A stretch of DNA of 64,000 bases from Nitrospirota bacterium (GCA_027328825.1 DAHWTK010000001.1:1-64000); one strand, 5' to 3'; positions 36,458 through 46,146 are shown, counted from the stretch's first letter. The notes: a model not told the origin generated them from the letters alone. Translations and numbers: made by a program.

Positions 36458-37348
36458 TTACGTCCCGCTTTTTACGTAAATCATAGTGTTCTTGTGGCGC
36501 TCGGTAATGAATATGTCTGTTATCCGCGCAAGCGACTCGGAATGTCCAAGCAGGAGACAGCCGTCGTCGGCAAGCGCATCATAAAAAGATTCCACGGTCC
36601 TGCATATGGCCGAATCTGAAAAATAAATGAAGACGTTCCGGCACAATATTGCGTCCACGTCCTTGAACATTCTGAACAGATGCTGGTCTACCATGTTTCC
36701 GTGCATGAACCTGACACGCTTTCTTATCCGCTCGTCCAGAAGATATTTTTCGCCATCCCGTAAGAAATATCTGTCTGCCGTTTCCCTGCTGGTTGATCTA
36801 AGAGAGTATGCCGTGAATTCGGCGGAATTGGCTTTCCTCAGTATTTTCCCGTCGATGTCCACACCTGTTATATCTATTTTGCACCGGTCGTAAATCTTGG
36901 CCTCTTCCAGCATTATCGCCAGAGTGTACGCCTCTTCGCCGGATGAGCAGCCACACGACAGTATTTTGAAATTTACGATGCCTTCATTTTTTATTTTTTC
37001 CTTAAGCCGCGCGACAAGCAATGAAATCTGGTTTATCTCTCTAAAAAAATAGGTCTCATTGTTGGTGAGTCGCGGGATTAGTTCCGCCGTCTCGTCCCCG
37101 CCGCGCGGATGGAATTTTAAATAATTGTAATATTCCGAGAAAGAGCCTATGTCCAGAACGGTCATACGCGAAGAAAGCCTCATGGCGAGTGTCTGAATTT
37201 TCGCGTCCTCGAAAAAAATTCCGCAATAATCGTGTATATAATCCCTGATAAGCCTGAATTCGAACTCCGACAAGACCTTTTCTTCATAGGCGCTCTCCCC
37301 GGTCGCACCGGGTGCTGCTTCCGTCTCTTTTATTGCGTTAAAATTCAT
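36458..37348 (-). CDS. cheR: CheR-type chemoreceptor methyltransferase (first of two)
   Basis: It methylates receptor glutamates using S-adenosylmethionine. The N-terminal helical domain (about 28-100) is followed by the methyltransferase domain with FKILSCGCSSGEEAYTLAI (SAM-binding loop), ITGVDID and ILCRNVFIYF. NNETYFFRE is the typical linker motif. A length of 296 residues is normal. A second, different cheR lies two genes upstream in the same operon, with the HEAT-repeat gene between. Confidence 0.93.
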   Translation of the reverse strand: MNFNAIKETEAAPGATGESAYEEKVLSEFEFRLIRDYIHDYCGIFFEDAKIQTLAMRLSSRMTVLDIGSFSEYYNYLKFHPRGGDETAELIPRLTNNETYFFREINQISLLVARLKEKIKNEGIVNFKILSCGCSSGEEAYTLAIMLEEAKIYDRCKIDITGVDIDGKILRKANSAEFTAYSLRSTSRETADRYFLRDGEKYLLDERIRKRVRFMHGNMVDQHLFRMFKDVDAILCRNVFIYFSDSAICRTVESFYDALADDGCLLLGHSESLARITDIFITERHKNTMIYVKSGT

Positions 37349-37395
37349 AAAAGACCCTGAATATTAATTCTGGAATTTCCAATACGAGACATGCA

Positions 37396-39375
37396 TCAGG
37401 CATGTGCCGAAACGTTTTCATGCAGCGCCGCAAGAGCCCTGGCAGCTATTTTTCGCACCATGACGTCTTCATCTTTCAGCGCGGACTGCAGCGCTCCGCA
37501 AACCCCATCGCCTCCTGCCTTGCCGAGGGCCTCGGCCGCCGCCGCCCTGACGCTCCAATGGGTATGCGAGAGAAGCTCCGTCAGCAGTGGAACTGCTTTC
37601 TCGCATCCAATCCGGCCAAGCGCCTGGACTGAAGCCATGAGAATGTCCCTGTCGCCCGCGCAAGCAGTTTCAAGCACGGGCTGGCAGGCCTCTTTTCTTC
37701 CCAGCGCCCCAAGCGCTTCGAGGGCCGCGACCGCCAGTTCGCGCGGTGAATCGTTCAGGATTTCCATGAGCGAGAAAATGGCGATCGGATCCCTTTGTTC
37801 CTTCAAGGCTCCGATGGCATAGAAACAGAACCGTTCATCCCTATCCTTGACAAATTTTATAAGTCTTTGCAGTATATGCGGGTCCCTCACCTTTCCCATG
37901 GATACAACTGCCTGTTGCGCCACCTTCAGGCTTTTATCGTTGAGGGCCAGGAGCAGGCATGGGACCGCCTTTTCTCCGCCGATGCGTCCGATGGCTTTTA
38001 CGGCTACTTCGCGTATCGTTTCCCTGGGGTCGTCGAGGAGAGCTGCGAGCGGTCTTATCGCCTCCTCTGCCTTAACTCTTCCCAGTGTCTCTGCGGCCAG
38101 GCGCATATACCTTACGTCTCCTCCGCTCTGTATGTATGGCAGGAGCCTGGTAAAAACAATCCCGGGCGAGAGATCCGAAAGCGCGGCTACCGCAGCCTCC
38201 TGCACTTCTGGGCTTTCGTCTTCCAATGCGTCCGCCAGATCGCCCACCGCCTCGGACGCCCCTATCCTGCCAAGCGATATAGCCGCTTCCGCGCGTATCA
38301 TGTTCATATCGTCATGGATCATCCGTATAAGATACTCCACCCCCGGCCCCGGACCCAGGCTTCCCAGGTAACCGACTAACGCCTGCCGCACGCGGCCTGA
38401 GGGATTTTTCATGTGTTTCCCGGCTTCAGGCAACGCCGCCGTTCCAATTTCGCGAAGGGTCTTCAGCGCCGCTGCGGCCAGATTATCGTCTTCAAGCAGT
38501 TCAAACGCCCTTCCCGAAGCCGCCTCGTATCTGAGAATCCCCGCGGCCATAAGCGCGTTCTCTTTCAATTGATATTCGCCGCCTTCGAGAATTCCAATTA
38601 AATATGCCCCGAAATTCTGCCCGCCCAGCTCAGTACGAAGCTTCTCCTCTACGGACAAGACCTCCTCGATATGCTCATTATCGCCGGACATTTTTTTGAA
38701 TATTTCCATCAGCGCCTGGAAGGCCGCGTCCCGATGCGTGGAACCCTCCAGGCGAAGAATATTCAAAAGCGGATCAATGGCTTGCGGGCTTCCAATATTT
38801 CCAAGCGCCTGGATTGCTACCGGGGATAGAAGCTCATTGTCCAGATATTTTAAAATGCAGGGAACGGCGCGCTCGGCCTTCAAATTCCCAAGCGCGGCGA
38901 TAACGGGATATGCGCTCCAGAAGTCGCTTTTATCCAATACCTCCATAAGCGGCGTTACTGTCGACGGGTCGCCTATCTTGCCAAGAGCCTCTGCGGCGGC
39001 ATGCGATACATTGGGCTCGTTATCTCTTAGCGCGCTCAGCAGCACCGGGATTGCGGCCTGGCTTCCGATAACCCCCAGCATGACACAGGCAAAATTTCTG
39101 ATTTCCCAGTCCGGGTCGGCGGCGAGGCGCGACAGGGCCGGCATGGCATCTTCGCCGAAACCGATGAAGACCTCCATGGCCGAGTTCCGTCTGTCCGCAT
39201 CGCTGTTATCCCTTAAAGCCTCCTCAAGACAGGCTCTGACTTCGGTAAACCCTGCCTGCAAGATCCGCGCCTTCGCCGCCTTCCTCGTCGCAGGGTTTCC
39301 GGTCTTCATCGCAGAGAGGAGGTCGGGGATATCCGCCGCCCCAGAGAGACCCGCATGTCCGGCCCGGTCAGACAT
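37396..39375 (-). CDS. Long HEAT-repeat protein in the chemosensory operon
   Basis: The 659 residues are almost entirely HEAT/PBS-lyase-type repeats of about 31 residues, roughly 20 units. Recurring pieces include IPVLLSALRDNEPNVSHAAAEALGKIGD, VRQALVGYLGSLG and VRAAAAEALGKAG. There is no enzyme motif, signal or membrane segment, so it is probably a cytoplasmic protein-binding scaffold. Its position between the two cheR genes implies it is part of the pathway. As recalled from the literature, Myxococcus Che7 uses a HEAT-repeat output protein, a possible parallel. The start lacks a strong ribosome site. Confidence 0.87.
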   Translation of the reverse strand: MSDRAGHAGLSGAADIPDLLSAMKTGNPATRKAAKARILQAGFTEVRACLEEALRDNSDADRRNSAMEVFIGFGEDAMPALSRLAADPDWEIRNFACVMLGVIGSQAAIPVLLSALRDNEPNVSHAAAEALGKIGDPSTVTPLMEVLDKSDFWSAYPVIAALGNLKAERAVPCILKYLDNELLSPVAIQALGNIGSPQAIDPLLNILRLEGSTHRDAAFQALMEIFKKMSGDNEHIEEVLSVEEKLRTELGGQNFGAYLIGILEGGEYQLKENALMAAGILRYEAASGRAFELLEDDNLAAAALKTLREIGTAALPEAGKHMKNPSGRVRQALVGYLGSLGPGPGVEYLIRMIHDDMNMIRAEAAISLGRIGASEAVGDLADALEDESPEVQEAAVAALSDLSPGIVFTRLLPYIQSGGDVRYMRLAAETLGRVKAEEAIRPLAALLDDPRETIREVAVKAIGRIGGEKAVPCLLLALNDKSLKVAQQAVVSMGKVRDPHILQRLIKFVKDRDERFCFYAIGALKEQRDPIAIFSLMEILNDSPRELAVAALEALGALGRKEACQPVLETACAGDRDILMASVQALGRIGCEKAVPLLTELLSHTHWSVRAAAAEALGKAGGDGVCGALQSALKDEDVMVRKIAARALAALHENVSAHA

Positions 39376-39389
39376 AGACTGTCCATTCT

Positions 39390-40319
39390 TTAAAAAGGCT
39401 TGGCATAATAAACGGCATCTCCTTCGGTAATAACATTAAACTCGTGTTCAAAGAGGTGCAGGGGTTCGGAATCTCCTGTGAAAAGAAATCCGCCGGGCCT
39501 CAGGCATCGGTAAAGGGTGTTTACCAGCCGCGCCTGCGCGGTTCTGTCGAAATAAATCATAACGTTTCTGCAAAAAATAAAGTCGAAATACCCTGTCGCG
39601 TCCAATTTCTTTACCGGCCCGCCCGCCGATCCAAGCTCCATAATGCCGCGCCTTGCCGAGATATCTTTTAAATTTAACTCGTAGAATTTCACTATGCTTG
39701 CAGGAAGCTCCTTTACGGCAAGGCCTCCTTCGCTTCTCTCCATATACCGCGACAGCATATCCGGGGCTATATCTTTCACGGAACTGTTACCGTAAACACC
39801 CATCCTCGCACGGTCCAGAACTAAACGGTTTATGTCCGTGGCCGTTATCTCGATATCCCATGCCCGCGGGAACTTGAGACTGTCGAGAATCGTAAAGGCG
39901 ATTGAATATGTCTCCTCGCCCGTGGAACAACCCGCGCTCCAGACCCTGAGATACATAAACGGATGCCTCTCGCCCCATTTCCATGGCCGCGTTTCGTCGC
40001 CCCAGGATTTAACGACTTCCCTGTTTTTCTTCTCTATCATCTCGGGGAGTATGCTTTCCTTGAGCGCCCTGAACTGGGATGGATTTCTGAAAAACCGCGT
40101 TTCGTTTACCGTCAATTCTTCAAGCAGACTCTGCATTTCTTCCGGCTCTTCCAGAAGACAATTATAGTAATTCTCGTAATCGGAATGTCCGCCGGCGATA
40201 AGGCGCTCCCGCAGGTGGTCTTCTAAAAAGACTTGCTTGGTTGCCGGGAAGAAAAGGTCGCACCTCTCCCTGACGAGCTTGTTGAATCTGGCAAGTTGTT
40301 CCTGCGTTATGGTCTGCAA
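39390..40319 (-). CDS. cheR: CheR-type chemoreceptor methyltransferase (second)
   Basis: Same fold as the other CheR, but clearly a different sequence. It has ELTVNETRFFRNPSQF, LRVWSAGCSTGEETYSIAF, IEITATDINRLVL and FIFCRNVMIYFDRTAQARLV, ending in a typical SEPL segment. A length of 309 residues is normal. It starts one base after the MCP stop, so it is probably the methyltransferase dedicated to that receptor. Confidence 0.93.
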   Translation of the reverse strand: MQTITQEQLARFNKLVRERCDLFFPATKQVFLEDHLRERLIAGGHSDYENYYNCLLEEPEEMQSLLEELTVNETRFFRNPSQFRALKESILPEMIEKKNREVVKSWGDETRPWKWGERHPFMYLRVWSAGCSTGEETYSIAFTILDSLKFPRAWDIEITATDINRLVLDRARMGVYGNSSVKDIAPDMLSRYMERSEGGLAVKELPASIVKFYELNLKDISARRGIMELGSAGGPVKKLDATGYFDFIFCRNVMIYFDRTAQARLVNTLYRCLRPGGFLFTGDSEPLHLFEHEFNVITEGDAVYYAKPF

Positions 40320-40320
40320 C

Positions 40321-42849
40321 TTAGCCCCTCGCCGCCGGCTGATACGCTATACCCTGCATGACCTTATAAGCCTCGCAGTGCATGCAGTTGGCAAGCTTTG
40401 TACGCGCGTCTCCCTGCTGAACGCCTTTGCACCACGTGCTGTCTATAAGCCAGCAGCGCTTCTCCGGGTTCTGGTATGCCGGACATTTAAGCCTGAATTC
40501 CGTGGCGCAATGCAGGACGTCCCAGCAGTTAATATTAATTTCCCTGGTCTTGAATATGCTTATCGCTTTCTGAAGTGACTCCGCCTGATACGTCAGGTTC
40601 TCGGCGGCGGAGCCCATCTGCTTGACCGCGCCCAGGTTCTCCCTCGCAATATCCGAAATATTTTCAACCGCCTTTACGACCAGTTCTCCGCCGCGCTTCT
40701 GTTCAGCGGTCGCATTGGCCACTATTTGGGTCATGGAATTCATGTTTTCGACCGCCTTAATTATCTGAGCGCTTCCAGAAGCCTGCTCTTTTGTAGCAAG
40801 AGAGACTTCGTTCGTGACGCGGTTCATGTCCTCCACGGCCAACCTTATCTGCCTGCCGCCGGTAGATTGCTCTTTCATCGCGCCTGCGAGCTGGCGTGTA
40901 ATGACGTTCATATTCTCCACGGCATTTTTAATCTGATGTGATCCGGACACCTGCTCCTTCACGGCCTTCGTAACTTCATCCGCCGCTTTATTCATATTCT
41001 CGACCGACTTCAACACCTGCGCCGCGCCAGAGGCCTGCTCGGAAGATGCGTTATTTATTTCGGTCATAAGGCGGTTAGTGGCGCCGACGCTTTCCAGTAT
41101 TCTGGAGAGCGATGCCCCGGCTTTGTCCGCAAGTTTCTTGCCTTCCAATGTTTCGGCGGCTCCCGCCTCCGCAGTACTGACAGCCTGGCCGGTTTCTTCC
41201 TGCACCTGCTTTATTACTTCGCCTATTTCCTTGGTGGCCACTACCGACCGCTCTGCCAGTTTGCGTACCTCGTCCGCAACAACGGCGAATCCCCTGCCGG
41301 CGTCGCCTGCCCTGGCGGCTTCTATAGCCGCGTTAAGCGCAAGCAGGTTTGTCTGGTCGGCTATTTCCTCAATCACGCCGACTATCTTGCCGATTTCTTC
41401 CGAGCGCCTGCCAAGACTGCCCATGACCTTGGATGTGGCATTCATAGTCTCGGCAATCCGGTTTATACCCTCTATGGTGTGTTCCACGGCCTCGCTTCCG
41501 GCCTTTGCGGCTTCCGACGCCTTCTGGGATATGCCGTCCGCCTCGGATACATTCATTGCAACCCGCCGTATTGAGGCGGCCATTTCCTCAATTGTCGCCG
41601 ATGTCTCGGATACCGTGCCGGAAAGCCTGGAGGCGTTTTCCCCTACCTGGCCGATGGAGGCGAGCATCTGTTCTATTGTGGCCGAGGTCTCTTCCACCGA
41701 TGATGACAGACCTTCCGAATCCTTCGCAACTCTGTCTATCGAGGCCGTCATCTGTTCTATTGTGGCCGATGTCTCGGATACGGATGAGGCCATCGCCTGG
41801 CTGTTTTTAGCGACCTGCTCTATAGAGGCGACCATCTGGTTTACACTTGCCGAAGTCATATCGACATTTGAGGCGAGTTGGCCAGCGTTATCGGCTACGC
41901 TTTGAATGGATGCGGCCATCTCCTCCATGCTGGATGACGTCTCATCCGCCGCACTTGCCTGTACCGCCGCACCTTTGTTTATCTGCTGGGCGCTTTTCCC
42001 TACCTGGTCCGCCGCCGAGGCGACCTGCGCCGCGGTCTGATTGGCCGTCTCGACCATTTCGCTCAGGTTGCCTACCATTTTATTGATGGTTTCCCCAAGT
42101 ATGCCAAGCTCATCACTTGTATGCACTCTGATTCGCTGCGTAAGGTCTCCCCCGGCCACTTTGTCGGCGATCCTTATATTTTCCGCCAGCGGTTTCGTTA
42201 TGCTCCGGGTTAGATACAGGCTGACGCCGATGCCTATAATAACCGCCACCGCTATGAACATAACTATAATTATGATAACGTGCCTCGCAAAGTCGTTCAC
42301 CACCTGTCCCATCCCATTCATCCGTTTCCTCGATGCGTCCTTCAAATCATTGGCCGCGGCCTCCATCTGATGTATGGGGTCCTTATGCGGGACCATCTCC
42401 TCGTTGCCTTCCTGGGGAGTCTTTATCTTCCCGGCATCCATCATTGCTTTAGCCTTCAAAAAGGATTCTTCATAGGTTGTCGCCTCCTCCTTCATCCTGG
42501 AAAGTGTTTCCCTTTCTTCCGGTAGGTATACGACCTTATCGAGATTTGCCAGCCTTTCGGAAAGCTTGACCTGCCAGCTCTTCCAGGTATTGAAATAATT
42601 GCCATCCGTCTTTTTGTCGTCAATATTCAAAAATACATCCTTCTCGCCCCGCCTCAGTTCGAGGATTTCGGCCCTTGCCGCAGCCGCATTCTCCGCTATG
42701 GCCGCATCGGTCTGAAGCATTACGGTGGTCTTTTTAGAGACGTTGGCAACCCCCCAGTAACCCGCGCCGCCGACTGCGACCATCATAAGCAAAACGATGC
42801 CGAACCCGATTATCAGCCGCGTACCTATATTCATGTCCTTGTTTCTCAT
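40321..42849 (-). CDS. Methyl-accepting chemotaxis protein with C-terminal two-CW cysteine segment
   Basis: An inner-membrane chemoreceptor. TM1 spans about 13-33, a helical periplasmic sensor about 34-189, TM2 190-213 and HAMP 214-266. A long coiled-coil signalling domain follows, with the tip [42 protein letters not shown]. Before the tip, five 28-residue repeats start at S307, S335, T363, T391 and T419 (MxASIxxVAxxSxxxSSSVxETSA), and similar 28-residue units follow it. The C-terminus (775-825) is a separate cysteine-rich segment, CW-x4-C-x7-CP-x8-CW-x6-C-x14-C-x2-C, likely a redox or metal sensor. It is one of nine genes in the operon. Confidence 0.94.
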   Translation of the reverse strand: MRNKDMNIGTRLIIGFGIVLLMMVAVGGAGYWGVANVSKKTTVMLQTDAAIAENAAAARAEILELRRGEKDVFLNIDDKKTDGNYFNTWKSWQVKLSERLANLDKVVYLPEERETLSRMKEEATTYEESFLKAKAMMDAGKIKTPQEGNEEMVPHKDPIHQMEAAANDLKDASRKRMNGMGQVVNDFARHVIIIIVMFIAVAVIIGIGVSLYLTRSITKPLAENIRIADKVAGGDLTQRIRVHTSDELGILGETINKMVGNLSEMVETANQTAAQVASAADQVGKSAQQINKGAAVQASAADETSSSMEEMAASIQSVADNAGQLASNVDMTSASVNQMVASIEQVAKNSQAMASSVSETSATIEQMTASIDRVAKDSEGLSSSVEETSATIEQMLASIGQVGENASRLSGTVSETSATIEEMAASIRRVAMNVSEADGISQKASEAAKAGSEAVEHTIEGINRIAETMNATSKVMGSLGRRSEEIGKIVGVIEEIADQTNLLALNAAIEAARAGDAGRGFAVVADEVRKLAERSVVATKEIGEVIKQVQEETGQAVSTAEAGAAETLEGKKLADKAGASLSRILESVGATNRLMTEINNASSEQASGAAQVLKSVENMNKAADEVTKAVKEQVSGSHQIKNAVENMNVITRQLAGAMKEQSTGGRQIRLAVEDMNRVTNEVSLATKEQASGSAQIIKAVENMNSMTQIVANATAEQKRGGELVVKAVENISDIARENLGAVKQMGSAAENLTYQAESLQKAISIFKTREININCWDVLHCATEFRLKCPAYQNPEKRCWLIDSTWCKGVQQGDARTKLANCMHCEAYKVMQGIAYQPAARG

Positions 42850-42871
42850 TTAAATCCTCCAGTCGTTGGCG

Positions 42872-43480
42872 TTACCGCACGCACTCCACGTCTTTCCATA
42901 TCACGTTTTCGAAATCAAGAAGTATAATGAGCCGTCCGTCCATCTTGCCAACTCCATTTATATACCCATTTCCGGCGCCGGATATTTCTTCCGGAGGCGG
43001 CTCCACCACGTCGCCCGGCATCTTGAATACCTGAGATACCCTGTCAACCAGAAGTCCGAGCGCCTTGCCGCCGCCAACCGTTTTGTCGCCGGCCTCGACC
43101 ACTATTATCCTCGAATCCTTCACCACATCCGCATATCCCATGCCTATCCTGGCCTTCAGGTCCATCACGGGGATTATGCGCCCTCTGAGGTTTATAACGC
43201 CCTTGACGTGCGCGGGAGCGTTCGGCACCCACGTCCATCTTCCGGCCCTTATAATCTCCTGTACCCTCACTATTTCCAGCGCATATTCCTCTTGTCCCAG
43301 GAAGAATCCAACCAGGTGAAGCATCTCTCCCGCGGACTTCGCCTGATTATGCCGGCCAGTTTCGCCCTCAGGCCCGTGCGGTGCTTCCGGCGGGGCTCCC
43401 GCCCGCCCCAGTATCTCTTCCGCAAGCCCGGAAGTAGGCAGCGTTATTTTACGATTCGGGTCCGGCACGCCTTCCGTCAT
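42872..43480 (-). CDS. cheW: CheW adaptor protein
   Basis: CheW couples receptors to CheA. The CheW fold starts about residue 54 (LHLVGFFLGQEEYALEIVRVQEII) and continues through VPNAPAHVKGVINLRGRIIPVMDLKARI. The first ~50 residues are a polar, proline-rich extension not needed for the fold. It has 202 residues. Its start overlaps the cheA stop by four bases. Confidence 0.93.
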   Translation of the reverse strand: MTEGVPDPNRKITLPTSGLAEEILGRAGAPPEAPHGPEGETGRHNQAKSAGEMLHLVGFFLGQEEYALEIVRVQEIIRAGRWTWVPNAPAHVKGVINLRGRIIPVMDLKARIGMGYADVVKDSRIIVVEAGDKTVGGGKALGLLVDRVSQVFKMPGDVVEPPPEEISGAGNGYINGVGKMDGRLIILLDFENVIWKDVECVR

Positions 43481-45183
43481 CTCATACCTCCCTTGACAAC
43501 CTGTCTATATGCGGCTTTTTCCACGATACCGGCTATGTCCAGTATCAGAACGACTCTTCCGTCTCCCAGGATAGTGGCGCCGGCAATACTCTCGCCTTCC
43601 CCCAGATACTCGTCGAGCGCTTTAATCACTACTTCCTGTCTCCCCATCAGACCGTCCACCATCAGGGCGGCCATCTTATCGTCTCTCCCGACAACTACAG
43701 CGTAGGCACGGTTGGATGGCGCGGCAGTCTCGCGGCCTGCTCCGCCAATCCACCCTGCTTCCGCCGGATCATCCTGTCCGAAAAGCCTGTCAAGCCTGAC
43801 GAGCGGAAGAATCCTGTCCCGGAGAAAGATTACCTCGTCTCCGCTGATGGTCTTTATATCCCCGGAGTTGAGCTTGACGCTCTCAACCACGGAAGAAAGC
43901 GGAAGCGCGTAGAGCGTCCGGCCAGATTTCACCATCAGCGCGGATATTATTGCCAGCGTAAGAGGAAGCTTTATTGTGAATGCAGTGCCTGCGTCGGGCC
44001 TGTTTTTAACATCGATACTGCCGCCGAGTTTCGTTACGCCTTTTTTCACCACGTCCAGACCCACGCCTCTGCCGGATACTTCAGTAATTTTTTTTGCAGT
44101 TGAAAATCCAGCTTCAAAGATAAGCTCTGTCGCGCCTTGATCGCTTAATCCCGATACGAATTCAGCCGTATAAATCTTGGACGCCCTGGCCCTAACGGCA
44201 TTTATATCTATGCCGGCCCCGTCGTCCGATACCGTAATAATTATATGGTTCCCCTCCTGTGCGGCTGAAAGCGTTATCTCTCCGACGCTCGATTTTTTCT
44301 TCAGGAGCCTTTCCTCCGGTCCTTCTATGCCGTGATCTACCGCGTTTCTTATGAGGTGTATGAGCGGCTCTCCAATCTCGTCGATAACCGTCTTGTCCAG
44401 TTCGGTTTCTCCTCCCTGGAAAACCAGATTTATCTCCTTGCCCCTTTCACGCGAAAGGTCCCTGACCATACGCGGGAAACGCTGGAATACCTGCCGTATC
44501 GGCAGCATCCGCACCTTCATTATGGCTTCCTGGAGCTGGGAGGTTGATTTGAATATCTCCGCCGTCACTTCCGAGAGATCGTAAGCCACCGTCTTGTCCA
44601 GCTTCAGTTCGCTGAAAATTCTGCTTGTCATCGCCAGCCTGGTCCTGTGTATTATCAGTTCGCCCACTAAATTGAGAAGATGGTCCAGGCGCTCGAAATC
44701 AACCTTGAGTATATTGGATTTATCCGCAATATATCTGAAGCTGTCGCCCCTGGATTTTGGTATTGCCGCCTGAGAGCCGGCCTCGCCTTCCGTTGTTTCG
44801 CCAAGGGCCTTTATCTGTTCGGCAAGGTCTATTTCTGCTTTAGGATTTTCTCTGAGCCGTTCGAGCGCTTCTCTCATGACAGCGACCGAGTCAAACAGTT
44901 TCTGGAGCTTATCGTCGGTCAAGCCGGAGCCGTCTTCGAGCAGCTTTTTGAAAATCCCTTCGATATGGTGAACATACTGCTGAAGAGACTCAAACCCCAT
45001 CATTCCCGAATTCCCTTTAAGGGTATGCAATGACCCCAGCAGATCGGATATAAGCTCGATATCCAGACTGCCCTGGCCCAGATATTTCTCCATCTCGATA
45101 AGCGAGGAGTCGAGCTTGTCTATATGCCCGCTGGCGTCCTCAAAAAACTCATTTATAAGGCCGGAGGTATCGAAATCTTCCAT
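43477..45183 (-). CDS. cheA: Chemotaxis histidine kinase CheA
   Basis: CheA passes phosphate from ATP to CheY/CheB in response to receptors. Domains in order are HPt with phospho-histidine H53 (SLHTLKGNSGMMGF), dimerisation (about 165-230), HATPase (LIRNAVDHGIEGPEER; GRGVGLDVVKKGV) and a C-terminal CheW-like domain. At 568 residues the HPt is joined almost directly to the dimerisation domain, so a separate P2 response-regulator-binding domain seems missing. It overlaps cheW and follows cheY by seven bases. Confidence 0.95.
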   Translation of the reverse strand: MEDFDTSGLINEFFEDASGHIDKLDSSLIEMEKYLGQGSLDIELISDLLGSLHTLKGNSGMMGFESLQQYVHHIEGIFKKLLEDGSGLTDDKLQKLFDSVAVMREALERLRENPKAEIDLAEQIKALGETTEGEAGSQAAIPKSRGDSFRYIADKSNILKVDFERLDHLLNLVGELIIHRTRLAMTSRIFSELKLDKTVAYDLSEVTAEIFKSTSQLQEAIMKVRMLPIRQVFQRFPRMVRDLSRERGKEINLVFQGGETELDKTVIDEIGEPLIHLIRNAVDHGIEGPEERLLKKKSSVGEITLSAAQEGNHIIITVSDDGAGIDINAVRARASKIYTAEFVSGLSDQGATELIFEAGFSTAKKITEVSGRGVGLDVVKKGVTKLGGSIDVKNRPDAGTAFTIKLPLTLAIISALMVKSGRTLYALPLSSVVESVKLNSGDIKTISGDEVIFLRDRILPLVRLDRLFGQDDPAEAGWIGGAGRETAAPSNRAYAVVVGRDDKMAALMVDGLMGRQEVVIKALDEYLGEGESIAGATILGDGRVVLILDIAGIVEKAAYRQVVKGGMR

Positions 45184-45190
45184 CTTGCTC

Positions 45191-45583
45191 CTATACGGCT
45201 ACCGTTTGTATTTCCGAGAATATTCTCTCTATGAGGTTGTGCAGTTCCGCGGGCTGAAAAGGCTTTTTGACATATCCCTTGGCGCCGAGCGTCAGACCGC
45301 GGAGAGTGTCTTCCTCCTTGCCCTCGGTGCTCACTATGATTATGGGCGGGGCCTTGAAGTCCGTCTCTTTGCTTAAGGCCTCAAGGAACTGAAGGCCGTT
45401 CATTACCGGCATATTTATATCCAGGAGGATAAGCTCTATGCCTTCTTCCTGGGAAAGCTTGTCCAGGGCCTCAAGCCCGTTCATGGCCGCGATAAGCCTG
45501 CAGTCCTTGTAGCGCATGAATACCAGTTTATACATCTGGTGCAGCAGGCTTGAATCGTCCACTATAAGAATTTTCTTGAGCAT
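45191..45583 (-). CDS. cheY: CheY-like single-domain response regulator
   Basis: A receiver domain alone (130 residues), with acidic pair D9/D10, phospho-acceptor D55 (LILLDINMPVMNG), the switch threonine in IIVSTEG and K in YVKKPF. It is directly upstream of cheA and is the likely soluble output or phosphate sink of the pathway. What it binds is unknown; no flagellar motor genes are present. Confidence 0.92.
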   Translation of the reverse strand: MLKKILIVDDSSLLHQMYKLVFMRYKDCRLIAAMNGLEALDKLSQEEGIELILLDINMPVMNGLQFLEALSKETDFKAPPIIIVSTEGKEEDTLRGLTLGAKGYVKKPFQPAELHNLIERIFSEIQTVAV

Positions 45584-45594
45584 CTTAGTTCCCC

Positions 45595-45993
45595 CTATGC
45601 CGCGGAAGCCGGGCCCGGAACCGGAATCCCAAGCCGGTTCACCATCATAAGCAGGTGGTCAATATCCACCGGTTTTTCATAGTAGTAATAAGCTCCCCGT
45701 TTGAACGCTTCCTCCTTTATTTCCGGAGAACCGTAAGCGGTCATGATTATTACCGCCGTCACCGGGTTCAATCCTTTCACGTATTGCAATAACTCAAGAC
45801 CTTCAATGCCGTACATGCCGCTCATCCGGATATCCGCTATCACCAGGTCAAATGAATATCTGGCCAGCGCTTCCTCTGCGGCCTCTATCTTTGAGCAGGT
45901 TATAACCTCGACTCCGTCAGCCTTCAGGCAATATGAAAGGCTCAGAAGTATGGTAGGTTCATCATCCACGATAAGAATTCTTTTCATCATCAT
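45595..45993 (-). CDS. Single-domain response regulator, first gene of the chemosensory operon
   Basis: A 132-residue receiver domain with D10/D11/E12, phospho-acceptor D54 (LVIADIRMSGMYG), VIIMTAYGS and the conserved lysine in YYYEKPVD. The sequence is closer to NtrC-type receivers than to CheY and has no output domain. GGGG precedes a run of three ATG codons. It begins about 30 bases after the predicted sigma-54 start site. Confidence 0.9.
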   Translation of the reverse strand: MMMKRILIVDDEPTILLSLSYCLKADGVEVITCSKIEAAEEALARYSFDLVIADIRMSGMYGIEGLELLQYVKGLNPVTAVIIMTAYGSPEIKEEAFKRGAYYYYEKPVDIDHLLMMVNRLGIPVPGPASAA

Positions 45994-46032
45994 GCACCCC
46001 TTGTATGTAAAATCTATTACCGCCCAAGATAT

Positions 46033-46048
46033 AGCAACAAGAATGCCA
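46033..46048 (-). promoter_or_regulatory. Sigma-54 promoter of the chemosensory operon
   Basis: The minus strand reads TGGCATTCTTGTTGCT, an exact GG-N10-GC match close to the consensus TGGCACR-N4-TTGCW. The predicted start site is near 46022, about 30 bases before the first ATG (45993). An NtrC-type activator is encoded just upstream. Confidence 0.82.
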
Positions 46049-46123
46049 CCTGAAATAGCGCAATAAAATCAGGAGGTTGCCTGCAAATTTTATTATTGGA
46101 ATTTTAGGGTGTGCGAAAATTAT

Positions 46124-46142
46124 ACAATACAGGTTGTATTGT
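46124..46142. promoter_or_regulatory. Palindrome, candidate enhancer (UAS) for the chemosensory operon
   Basis: A perfect ACAATAC-N5-GTATTGT palindrome is centred about 110 bases upstream of the predicted sigma-54 start, the usual distance for an activator site. It lies five bases past the ntrC-type stop, so a weak terminator role is an alternative. Confidence 0.5.
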
Positions 46143-46146
46143 TTTG

